From: Pseudanabaena sp. CAN_BIN31
GTDB taxonomy: Bacteria; Cyanobacteriota; Cyanobacteriia; Pseudanabaenales; Pseudanabaenaceae
NCBI GenBank assembly: GCA_026785865.1
Contig: JAJAZG010000243.1
Span: 1-10,262 of the forward strand
DNA: 10,262 nucleotides
Direction: 5' to 3'
The position numbers and the translations under genes are program-made. The notes beneath the pieces are model-generated. The model was not told where the DNA came from, did no database searches, and saw only the letters and a program-made list of their open reading frames with translations. Shown here one piece after another: positions 1 to 7,500 of the stretch; position 1 is the stretch's first letter, and the number at the start of each line of letters is the position of its first letter.

Positions 1-111
1 CATTAATTCCACCGACATCAATACCCGTACAGCATTACGACTGGTGATTAATCCATAGATGCCGATACAGAACAATGCAGCAGCAATAATCAGAAAAGGT
101 TCTAAAGACAT
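1..111 (-). CDS. ndhE: NAD(P)H-quinone oxidoreductase subunit 4L, partial (N-terminal 37 residues)
   Basis: This is the 5' part of ndhE; the gene runs off the left edge of the window. The start ATG is at 109-111, and exactly 37 codons are visible, beginning MSLEPFLIIAAALFCIGIYG and continuing through TSRNAVRVLMSVELM. This is the first membrane helix and following loop typical of NdhE/NuoK, a small (about 100-residue) three-helix subunit of the proton-pumping membrane arm of NDH-1. NdhE is the last visible gene of the ndhH-A-I-G-E series and follows ndhG by 68 nt. No good Shine-Dalgarno is seen close to the ATG, so initiation may be weak or depend on upstream translation (inference). The spacer before it carries a strong hairpin. 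Identification rests on sequence pattern and gene order, which agree. Confidence 0.93.
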   Translation of the reverse strand, partial: MSLEPFLIIAAALFCIGIYGLITSRNAVRVLMSVELM

Positions 112-144
112 ATCTATTTACTATTAATTTCAATTACCTAATAG

Positions 145-178
145 TTTTGAATACTGCCGCTAACGGCAGTATTCAAAA
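145..178. repeat. Perfect 15-bp palindrome in the ndhG-ndhE spacer
   Basis: The left arm at 145-159 (TTTTGAATACTGCCG) and right arm at 164-178 are exact reverse complements around a 4-nt loop. The hairpin begins one base after the ndhG stop codon. No U-tract follows it on the transcribed (minus) strand, so a classic Rho-independent terminator is unlikely. An mRNA processing or 3'-end protecting hairpin, or a dispersed palindromic repeat, fits better (inference). A second palindrome of the same stem length, also with TTTGA at its outer arm, lies at 1443-1475. Confidence 0.85.
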
Positions 179-179
179 T

Positions 180-791
180 TTATTTAGAAGCAACAAGTTG
201 TTCTTTGGGTTTTTCTAATAACTCAAGTGAATCTTCTGCAGGAGCTTGACCAACTTGTACCGCTTCAGGCGCAAGCTCGCGACGAGCCAGCACGATCGCC
301 CCAATTAGAGCCACCAACAATAAAATTGATGCCAATTCAAAAGGTAGCAAATAATCGCTAAATAAATGCATCCCAATCACCACCATTGTCGATGGTAACT
401 TCGCGATCGCGGGACTAACCGCCCAATTTGTCGAAGTCACAGTAACGCCTAACAATGCGAATAGTCCCAGACAAACAAAGCCCGTCACCACACTGCGTAA
501 AGCACCATACTTGACCTCTTGATAGTCTTCACGCTTATTGACCAGCATGATCGCAAACAGGATCAAGATATTCACCGCACCGACATAGATCAAAACCTGA
601 GCCGCTGCCACAAAATCAGCATTGAGCAACAAGTAAAGCCCTGCCACACTGATAAAAGTTGCACCGAGTAAAAATGCCGCGTAAACGATGTTTTCTAGAA
701 GTACAACCCCCATCGCCGAAGCTACGAGCATCGCAGTTAGGACAATTAGGGATACGGTTTGTGAACCATCACCTAGACCAATATTGTTCAT
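180..791 (-). CDS. ndhG: NAD(P)H-quinone oxidoreductase subunit 6
   Basis: This encodes a 203-residue hydrophobic subunit of the membrane arm of NDH-1 (NuoJ/ND6 family), in the thylakoid or plasma membrane. About five membrane segments are visible. The segment reading AAQVLIYVGAVNILILFAIM matches the family's conserved third helix, which carries the pi-bulge in complex I. The C-terminal tail after LARREL is charged and soluble. The reading frame stays open upstream to an ATG at 902, which would add 37 residues and overlap ndhI. I place the start at the ATG at 789-791 because it has an AAAGGAAA ribosome binding site at proper spacing, gives the usual length of about 200 residues, and starts MNNIGLGDGSQTVSLIV, directly before the first helix. 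It lies 34 nt after ndhI and 68 nt before ndhE, in one operon. Confidence 0.93.
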   Translation of the reverse strand: MNNIGLGDGSQTVSLIVLTAMLVASAMGVVLLENIVYAAFLLGATFISVAGLYLLLNADFVAAAQVLIYVGAVNILILFAIMLVNKREDYQEVKYGALRSVVTGFVCLGLFALLGVTVTSTNWAVSPAIAKLPSTMVVIGMHLFSDYLLPFELASILLLVALIGAIVLARRELAPEAVQVGQAPAEDSLELLEKPKEQLVASK

Positions 792-796
792 TAAAA

Positions 797-804
797 TTTC
801 CTTT
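797..804 (-). promoter_or_regulatory. Ribosome binding site that fixes the ndhG start
   Basis: On the minus strand this reads AAAGGAAA, with the GGA core 7 nt before the ATG at 789-791. It lies in the ndhI-ndhG spacer and argues against the longer start at 902, which is inside ndhI. Confidence 0.7.
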
Positions 805-825
805 ATATAGTTGTCAAGATGAACG

Positions 826-1416
826 TTATTTATTTTCAGAAATGGCTTCAGCAATTTCTTCAGGGCGCAAACCTGCACGCTTAGCTGTGTGAGGTACTTC
901 ATGTCCCTCGGTTACACCCTTTGGCAAATAAGCAAGCTCACGAATCGGCTTAACCATTGGATCGTCAGTAACTTTGGTGGGCATCCGTCCGAGCGCAATG
1001 CTATCAAAGTTCAATTCGTGGCGATCAAAGGTTGACAAGTCATATTCTTCAGTCATCGATAGGGCATTAGTGGGGCAGTATTCTACGCAGTTACCGCAAA
1101 AAATACACACGCCGAAGTCAATGCTGTAACTTTTGAGTTCCTTTTTCTTCATTTCTGAATTGAATGTCCAATCAACTACAGGCAAGTTAATCGGGCATAC
1201 ACGCACACAGACTTCACAGGAAATACACTTATCAAACTCAAAATGAATCCTGCCACGAAAACGCTCGGAAGGAATTAGCTTTTCATAAGGATATTGCACC
1301 GTAATCGGACGGCGACGCATATGGTCAAAAGTGACCGACATGCCTTGTCCGATGTACTTAGCAGCTTGAACTGCATCTTTGGTGTATTGACCAACTTTAT
1401 TAAGAAATTTCAGCAT
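826..1416 (-). CDS. ndhI: NAD(P)H-quinone oxidoreductase subunit I, 2x[4Fe-4S] protein
   Basis: This 196-residue iron-sulfur subunit relays electrons through NDH-1 toward the quinone site and belongs to the NuoI/TYKY family. Two classic ferredoxin-type motifs are present: CISCEVCVRVCP (Cys 64, 67, 70, 74) and CIFCGNCVEYCP (Cys 104, 107, 110, 114). Each gives three ligands to one cluster and the fourth to the other. The N-terminal stretch AAKYIGQGMSVTFDHMRRRP is the membrane-associating segment usual for cyanobacterial and plastid NdhI. The acidic C-terminal extension is also normal for cyanobacteria. It follows ndhA after a 65-nt spacer containing a palindrome, and precedes ndhG by 34 nt. Upstream of the ATG there is no strong Shine-Dalgarno, only an ATTACCAATTACC direct repeat, but the start is supported by family length. 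Confidence 0.97.
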   Translation of the reverse strand: MLKFLNKVGQYTKDAVQAAKYIGQGMSVTFDHMRRRPITVQYPYEKLIPSERFRGRIHFEFDKCISCEVCVRVCPINLPVVDWTFNSEMKKKELKSYSIDFGVCIFCGNCVEYCPTNALSMTEEYDLSTFDRHELNFDSIALGRMPTKVTDDPMVKPIRELAYLPKGVTEGHEVPHTAKRAGLRPEEIAEAISENK

Positions 1417-1442
1417 GATGGTAATTGGTAATTGGGTTTATC

Positions 1443-1475
1443 TTTGATAAAGTGCGCGAAGCGCACTTTATCAAA
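1443..1475. repeat. Perfect 15-bp palindrome in the ndhA-ndhI spacer
   Basis: The arms at 1443-1457 (TTTGATAAAGTGCGC) and 1461-1475 are exact reverse complements around a 3-nt loop. On the transcribed strand the tip reads GCGC-TTC-GCGC, a very stable hairpin. It begins 6 nt after the ndhA stop and ends 26 nt before the ndhI start. No U-tract follows, and essential operon genes lie downstream, so full termination is unlikely. It may set the relative abundance or stability of ndhA and ndhI mRNA, or be a dispersed palindromic element (inference). Confidence 0.88.
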
Positions 1476-1481
1476 CAGTCT

Positions 1482-2600
1482 CTAGCCGCCAAATGCAAAG
1501 GGAAAAGCCAATTTCAAAGCTGCGGTAATCAGGAGATTAGCAAGTCCAATTGGCAATAAAAACTTCCAGCCAAGGTCGAGCAATTGGTCGATCCGCACGC
1601 GGGGGACTGTCCAACGCAAGAGAATCGCAAAGAAGATAAAGGCATAGGTTTTGACTAGGGTTGCGGTGAGCCCGATAAATGCGGCGAGAATTTGCCACCA
1701 AGCAGTATTCGCTTCAATGCCTAAAGCATCGCTAACTCGGTCAATCGGGAACGGCAATTCCCATCCGCCGAGATAAAGAATCGAAGCGAGTAAACCTGCT
1801 AGCAGCAAGTTGGCGTAAGAGCCACCATAGAAAAAGGCAAATCTGATCCCCGAATATTCGGTTTGATAGCCTGCAACGATCTCCTCTTCTGCTTCTGGTA
1901 AGTCAAAGGGTAGCCGCTCACATTCAGCAAGTGCGGAAATAATGAAGATTACAAACCCGATCGGTTGTCGCCAAATATTCCAAGAGAGAATCCCGTATTC
2001 TGCTTGCTGATTGACAATATCAATAGTACTGAGTCCATTACTCATCAGCGCCACGGCAAGTATCGCCAAAGCAAGGGGTATTTCGTAGCTGATCGACTGT
2101 GCGGCGGCGCGTAAACCACCAATGAGCGCATATTTGTTATTGGATGAATAACCTGCCATCAGCAAGCCGATTGGGGCAATGCTGGAAATGGCAATCACGA
2201 AAAATACGCCAGTGCCTAAGTCAGAGATGATCATATTCTGACCAAAGGGAATGACCAGATAACACAAAAATATCGAGACAAATACGAGTGCAGGTCCGAT
2301 CGTGTATAGCAAAGGATCGGCTTTGGCGGGGATTGTGCCTTGCTTGATTACAAGTTTGGCTACGTCAGCGATCGGGATCAATAGTCCAAATGGGCCCGCA
2401 TATTCGGGTCCGATCCGTTGTTGGGCTGCTGCCGATATTTTGCGCTCTAGCCAAGTACAGGCGAGTGCGCCCACGGTTACGCCTAAAACCATTACTAGCA
2501 TCGGCAACAACATCCAAATTACCTTGGCAACGTCCGTAGGTAATCCGAGTCCTGACAGGACTTCAATTAGCGATCTCTGTAAATCTATTCCACCGTACAT
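1482..2600 (-). CDS. ndhA: NAD(P)H-quinone oxidoreductase subunit 1
   Basis: This 372-residue polytopic membrane protein is the NuoH/ND1-family subunit of NDH-1. It joins the membrane arm to the peripheral arm and forms much of the plastoquinone entry chamber. Conserved features are visible in order: TWLERKISAAAQQRIGPEYAGPFG (about residues 49-72) after the first helix, GLRAAAQSISYEIPL (162-176), the acidic quinone-chamber loop AECERLPFDLPEAEEEIVAGY (225-245) followed by TEYSGIRFAFF, and RWTVPRVRIDQLLDLGWKFLLP (329-350) before the last helix. About eight membrane segments fit the family, and length is normal for cyanobacteria. Its ATG shares one base with the ndhH stop codon, which suggests translational coupling. 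It is followed by a strong intergenic palindrome and then ndhI. Confidence 0.97.
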   Translation of the reverse strand: MYGGIDLQRSLIEVLSGLGLPTDVAKVIWMLLPMLVMVLGVTVGALACTWLERKISAAAQQRIGPEYAGPFGLLIPIADVAKLVIKQGTIPAKADPLLYTIGPALVFVSIFLCYLVIPFGQNMIISDLGTGVFFVIAISSIAPIGLLMAGYSSNNKYALIGGLRAAAQSISYEIPLALAILAVALMSNGLSTIDIVNQQAEYGILSWNIWRQPIGFVIFIISALAECERLPFDLPEAEEEIVAGYQTEYSGIRFAFFYGGSYANLLLAGLLASILYLGGWELPFPIDRVSDALGIEANTAWWQILAAFIGLTATLVKTYAFIFFAILLRWTVPRVRIDQLLDLGWKFLLPIGLANLLITAALKLAFPFAFGG

Positions 2601-3781
2601 TAGCGATCGACCTCACCCATAATAATGTCCACACTTCCTAAGATTGCCATGATGTCAGCGAGCTTCATGCCGCGCACCAGTTCTGGCAAAATCTGTAAAT
2701 TAATAAATCCAGGTGGACGAATCTTAAAACGCCAAGGAAAGACGCTATCTTCACCGATGATATATACGCCCAGTTCACCTTTTGGTGCTTCGATGCGAAC
2801 ATAATGTTCTCCCGACGCAACTTTGAAAGTGGGTGACGGTTTTTTGCTAATGAACTGATAGTCCATTGCAGTCCATTCGCTCTTGGGTCCTGCGAGAACT
2901 CTTTGGGCTTCGAGGTTTTCAAAAGAGCCACCAGGAATTTGCTTGAGACATTGCAGAATCATTTTTGCGGACTCGCGCATTTCTCGCACACGCACAAGAT
3001 AACGAGCTAGACAATCGCCACCATTGTCCCACTGCACATCCCAGTCGAGTTCATCGTAAAGCTCATAATGATCGACTTTACGCAGATCGAGTTTTACGCC
3101 TGAACCGCGCAACATCGGACCTGATAAGCCCCAATTAATCGCTTCTTCACGACTAATCGTGCCTAAGCCTTCTACCCGTTTGCGAAAGATGGGGTTATTG
3201 GTAATTAATTTTTCGTATTCGTCGATGACGGGAGTGAAATAATTACAAAAGTCTTCACATTTCTCGATCCAGCCATAGGGTAGGTCGGCAGCAACGCCTC
3301 CGATCCGAAAGTAGTTGTGCATCATCCGCATCCCTGTTGCTGCCTCGAACAGGTCATAGATCATTTCTCGTTCGCGGAAGACGTAGAAAAATGGGGTTTG
3401 TGCGCCAATATCGGCGACAAATGTGCCGAGCCACAGTAAGTGAGAGGCGATGCGGCTAAGTTCTAGCATAATCATGCGAATATAGCTAGCGCGTCTCGGT
3501 ACTGGCACGTTGGCTAATTTTTCGGGTGCATTGACGGTGATTGCCTCGGTGAACATGGTCGCGAGGTAATCCCATCGGGTCACGTAGGGTAAATATTGGA
3601 TAATCGTGCGATTTTCGGCAATTTTTTCCATGGAGCGATGCAAGTAGCCTAGGACTGGCTCGCAATCAACTACGTTTTCGCCGTCTAGTGTGACGATAAG
3701 TCTGAGAACGCCGTGCATGGAGGGGTGATGAGGCCCCATATTTATGACCATGCGTTCGGCTTTGGTTTCAATCATCACCAT
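2600..3781 (-). CDS. ndhH: NAD(P)H-quinone oxidoreductase subunit H (49-kDa subunit)
   Basis: This 393-residue peripheral-arm subunit of NDH-1 belongs to the NuoD/49-kDa family, related to the large subunit of NiFe hydrogenases but without the nickel-binding cysteines. It forms the quinone pocket with NdhK and NdhA. Conserved stretches are visible: INMGPHHPSMHGVLRL near the N-terminus (the His-Pro loop of the quinone site), EPVLGYLHRSMEKIAENRT, LPYVTRWDYLATMF, SRIASHLLWLGTFVADIGAQTPFFY broken by no insertion, MHNYFRIGGVAADLPYGW, GLSGPMLRGSG, and the C-terminal end SVDIIMGEVDR. Length matches the usual cyanobacterial 394. A second ATG two codons in is possible, but the first is preceded by AGAGG at 12 nt. 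It is the first gene of the visible operon, with about 370 nt of non-coding leader upstream. Confidence 0.97.
   Translation of the reverse strand: MVMIETKAERMVINMGPHHPSMHGVLRLIVTLDGENVVDCEPVLGYLHRSMEKIAENRTIIQYLPYVTRWDYLATMFTEAITVNAPEKLANVPVPRRASYIRMIMLELSRIASHLLWLGTFVADIGAQTPFFYVFREREMIYDLFEAATGMRMMHNYFRIGGVAADLPYGWIEKCEDFCNYFTPVIDEYEKLITNNPIFRKRVEGLGTISREEAINWGLSGPMLRGSGVKLDLRKVDHYELYDELDWDVQWDNGGDCLARYLVRVREMRESAKMILQCLKQIPGGSFENLEAQRVLAGPKSEWTAMDYQFISKKPSPTFKVASGEHYVRIEAPKGELGVYIIGEDSVFPWRFKIRPPGFINLQILPELVRGMKLADIMAILGSVDIIMGEVDR
2611..2614 (-). promoter_or_regulatory. ndhA Shine-Dalgarno inside the ndhH 3' end
   Basis: The minus strand reads GAGG 10 nt before the ndhA ATG, inside the final codons of ndhH. 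With the TAATG stop/start overlap at 2598-2602 it supports coupled translation of ndhH and ndhA. Confidence 0.5.
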
Positions 3782-4151
3782 GATTTACGATCGCCTCTTT
3801 ACTCTGTAATTTCTCTGTGAAAGGTTGCTTCGGTTATTTTAAGTCACGGCTTGGGCTATTGCTTCAGCAATTGACTTTATTGGTTATGGGGTTTAAGTAG
3901 ATATAGCTTGATTGTTCCCAGTATATCGTCATTTTGGGGCTTGAATATGTGTCACAATTTAGCTAAATACTGTTTTTTGCGATCGGTTATATTATTGATA
4001 CTATAGATTTTTTGCTATTCTTTAGTATTGAGATTAATCTATGCCTTTTTTTGAAAAGCTAAAGACCGCACCACCATTAGGATCTATCCTACCCCTGTCA
4101 AGGTAGGATTTGGTGAAATTGTAATGAATGCAAGCAGGATTCTAGTGTAAT
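3782..4151. other. Gene-free spacer, presumed ndhH leader and promoter region
   Basis: No gene is supported here. The ndhH ribosome binding site (AGAGG at 3794-3798 on the minus strand) is at its left end. The stretch 3960-4040 is very AT-rich and includes TATA-like hexamers on both strands, but none has a convincing partner at the right spacing, so I do not call a promoter. A short plus-strand frame at 4041-4106 and an inverted repeat at 4086-4109 are described separately. Confidence 0.6.
4086..4109. repeat. Short inverted repeat, 8-bp stem
   Basis: ATCCTACC at 4086-4093 and GGTAGGAT at 4102-4109 are exact reverse complements around an 8-nt loop. It lies about 40 nt after the end of the broken surface-protein fragment on the minus strand and about 300 nt upstream of ndhH. 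No T-run follows on either strand, so a terminator role is possible but not shown. Confidence 0.4.
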
Positions 4152-4493
4152 TCAAGTCAAAAGCTGAGAACAATAGATTAAGAGAGAATAGAAAATAATT
4201 AGTGCAATTGTTGAAAAAGTAACATTAACCAGCAGGTCGCTATTGGCATTAAATGGCGCAAGGTTATCGTTTACTGATAGGTACGTGCCATTATTCCAAC
4301 CGAAGATTATGGCTTGGTTTGTGCCTAGCGTTTGATTACCCGCAACATTAGGATTTGCATCGGCGTAGGCAGCGATCGCGGCGGCATTCAAGGTGGAATT
4401 TGAGAATATGCCAGCATTAAATAGAGCCGTTGGCATGGATTTGAGGGCAATGCGATCGCCTTCTGTCGGATTGAAGTCGGTAATGCGATCGCC
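4152..4493 (-). pseudogene. Broken C-terminal fragment of a bluetail/RTX-type secreted surface protein
   Basis: The open frame from just after a TGA at 4494-4496 to the TGA at 4152-4154 reads GDRITDFNPTEGDRIAL, then TALFNAGIF, AAAIAAYADANPNVAGNQTL, TNQAIIFGWNNGTYLSVNDN and APFNANSDLLVNVT. This is the pattern of the C-terminal 'bluetail' module that ends many cyanobacterial RTX-like surface proteins, as I remember the family. The usual upstream RTX repeats are missing: a stop codon precedes the GDRI and no homologous frame continues before it. The expected ending after VNVT (Gly-rich turn, then a short NxYF-type terminus) is replaced by an unrelated hydrophobic tail, FSTIALIIFYSLL. In another frame, N-C-T-N-Y-F appears at the same place, hinting at a frameshift or deletion (inference). 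The only ATG is at 4436, inside the domain, so normal expression is doubtful. It lies 70 nt downstream of the giant surface-protein gene on the same strand. An alternative is a short expressed peptide of 94 residues. Confidence 0.6.
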
Positions 4494-4562
4494 TCATCTC
4501 TTAATTTTTTGTCCTGTACTAAGCCTAAATTTACTAAAATCAGTGACTGTTTTTTACACAGG

Positions 4563-7500
4563 CTAAACAACAGTGAGATTGGCTTTGATAATTATGTCGT
4601 TGTAGTCGAAGTCGCCTCCCTTTGACAAATCTTCAAATCCAAATACATTATTTGCCAATAAGCGAATGTGATCGACTCCATCGGAATTAGCACCGAGGTA
4701 GGCGAAATAAACGGCGGGATCGTTAGATTTATCAGTATCTAACAGTTGATTTGGAGAACCATTGGCAATGATGAATGGGGCGAAAATAGAGCCGCCTTGG
4801 AATGTACCGCTTAGTGTCGCAGTAGCTTGATTTGCGGTTTGTAAGTCGATACCTGCAACGCGATTTTTAATGGCAGCCTCGGCATAGCCTGAATCGCTTG
4901 GTTTGATGGATGCTCCTGTTAATGGATCTGTGATTGTGCCTTGTGAGTCGCTGATCTTATAAAAGCCCACAAAGTTGTTATAGGCTGCTTCTCTATTGAC
5001 AGTGAAGCTGGCTTGGACGGTTTTAGTTGAATCGACACTACTCAAATCAAGAACTTCTCCTTGTTGTTGATCTTGAAGATTTGAGCCTAATGGTAATGAG
5101 TCTTCTGTTGATTTAATCGTTACCACCAAGTCTTTGAAGTCGGTGCTGTTGCCAGTGCCGTCTTCCCATGCTAGGGAGAAACTACCCGTACCAGAGTCTG
5201 TAATTTTTTGGTTGGAGACAGTAGAGAACAAAACATTGGAACTAGTTGGGTTCTGTTTACGAACATTATCCAATGTGTCATTTTTTACCAGTAGGAATCT
5301 AAGATTATCTCCAGAGTTGAATTCTAGTAATCTAGATAAAGTTTTTGGGTCAAAGCCTTGGGGAGCATTAGAGATCGCTGAGAAAACCACTTTCGCTCTG
5401 TTCAGTGCGGCTTGAGAATATCCAGATTCGGTGGGGGCAATGCCATTTATCTTGCCTTGAGCGTCATCAACGGTAAATACAGCGAGTTCGTTTACACCGA
5501 TGGGATTGGAATCTGAGAGCGTAATCTGTAGTTTGGGTTTGCCAGTAGAACCGCCAGAAATATTGAAGATATCATCAGAAACTTTAGCAAGTGTTGGTAT
5601 TGCCAAGGTAGCATTTAAAGTGACAGAGGCTTGGTCGTCTTCATTGGGATTGTTGTTGTTAGGAGTTGAATTAGGATCAAGCTCATTAACTGCGATTACT
5701 TCTGCGGTGTTGGTAATGGCTTTCACCTTATTAACTTTGGCTTTTAGCTTTAGCGTGCGGATGAGATTGTCTCTCATATTGCCAACATCCCACACACCAG
5801 TTTGGCTATCATAAGATCCCTGCTCAGCGACAGCAGAAATAAAGTCTAGTTCAGAGGAGAGGATATCCTTAACCTTGATGCTACTAGCAATGCCTACACC
5901 TTTATTTGTAAGCGTAACTGTGAAATTAACCTCATCACTAATTTTTGGATTGGGATTGTCTACAGTCTGTGTCAAGGTAAGGTCGGCAGATGTTGGGGCT
6001 ATTGAATTAAAAGCCTTATTTTGAATCAGAAAATTATCAGATGTGTTTAGATCCACTTCACTACTGGTGACGTTGGCTGTATTGGTAAGATTGTCAGCAA
6101 CCATCGAAGTAGCAGTAATAATAACTGTTGCTTTTTCTCCTTTATTAAGACTGCCTAATTGAGCAACCACATTGCCGTTAGAGTCGATAGAAGTATTTCC
6201 CTGACTAGGAGTAGCAACGACATTTTTAACGCCCAAAGATGCAATGTCATCAATTAGTTTAACGCCTGTAGCTTTACCGTCACCTTTATTAGTAACTGTG
6301 AGGGTATAGGTGATTTTATCTCCCAAATTTACAGATGCATTACTTGCATCTGTAGTTAGCACCAAGTCAGGTAAAACTGGCTTCGCTGCTGTGATATTTG
6401 TATCTAAAATTGAGAAATCGTTAGTCGCATCTGGATCATAAGTTTTAGCGGTCACAGTAGCTGTATTCGTCAAATTTCCAACGGTTGGGGCGGTAACTGT
6501 GATGTTGACTGTGGTACTTTTGCCATTTTCTAAATCGCCAAGATCGAAGGTAAGGTTACTGCCTGTTGTCTGGGTGGGAGTAATACTGGCGGAAACAAAA
6601 GTTACTCCATCAGGTAGGATGTCTGTGAGAGTTATGCCTTTGGCATTATCAGTTCCATTATTTATAACTGTGAGCGCGTAAGTTAGATTGCCTCCTAGAT
6701 TGACTAAATCCGCATTGGTAGTAGTGGTAATAGATAAATCAGCCTTTTCCGCAACGCGAACACGCCCAGACGAATAACTAAATGCAGGGGCATTATTTTC
6801 ATCTATAATCATTGCATAGACATAGTAATCACCCGTTGAGATACCCTGAGTATTCCAAACAAAATTACCAGATCCATCATTTTCATCAAGACCATCTTTA
6901 ATTAAGATGCCATCAAATCCTTGATTATCGTTATCATAGAATAGGCTAACCTTTGCCTTAGAATCCGAATCAAAAGCATTGTAGCCAATCGTGACATTCT
7001 GATCGGGAACATCCGTAACTGGCGAGGTGACTAAAATGGTGGAGGCTTGCGAATCCGTTACTCCATTGTATTTTACAGTTCCCAATCCCGTTTTATCAGG
7101 AATTTCGATATCCCAAACTCCAGCCGTGGGATTAAAGATAGCTACTGTTTTAGTCTTTGAGTTGGTTAATTCATCAACAAAAGCAATGTTGTTGGCAGCA
7201 AAATCAGACTCATTTAGCAAACGACCATCAGGAGTCTCAATCTGAACTGGCACATTGGTTCCAATCTCATTTTCCCAATCAGCACTTAAAACAATCCAAG
7301 GAGTATTGGCCGCGACCGCCCAACTACCTACAGGCGGCAGATCTTTTGCTCCCAAACGTTGGAAATTCCCGTCAAAGTAGAGCTTTGCACCAGCAACAAT
7401 TTTTGCTTCAAATCCGAATTTTTGAATACTTAAAGTACCCCAACCAGCCACGAAGTCGTTGGACAAGTTGTTGTCATTGCTAAAGTCTAACAGAAAATTC

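Noticed and set aside
145..178. Palindrome read as a Rho-independent terminator
   Set aside because: The stem is perfect but no U-tract follows on the transcribed strand, and ndhE must be transcribed beyond it.
792..902. Upstream extension of ndhG by 37 codons to an ATG at 902
   Set aside because: It would overlap ndhI, adds a charged non-family N-terminus, and has no ribosome binding site, while the ATG at 789-791 has a good one and gives the family length.
2665..2931. 88-codon minus-strand frame inside ndhH
   Set aside because: It overlaps the strongly conserved C-terminal part of ndhH in another frame and has no recognisable content.
3858..3871. ATTGC-TTCA-GCAAT small palindrome in the ndhH leader
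   Set aside because: A 5-bp stem in an AT-rich region is expected by chance, and nothing else supports a regulatory role.
3960..4040. Sigma-70 promoter candidates on both strands
   Set aside because: Several TATA-like hexamers exist in AT-rich DNA, but no pair reaches good -35 and -10 matches at 16-18 bp spacing.
4388..4570. 60-codon minus-strand frame between the giant gene and the surface-protein remnant
   Set aside because: Its second half is an out-of-frame reading of the bluetail-like sequence, and its first half resembles nothing I know and has no start site.
7157..7483. 108-codon plus-strand frame inside the giant gene, and similar shorter frames elsewhere in it
   Set aside because: These are antisense shadows. 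The minus-strand frame is continuous and shows clear protein domains, while these show no motif.
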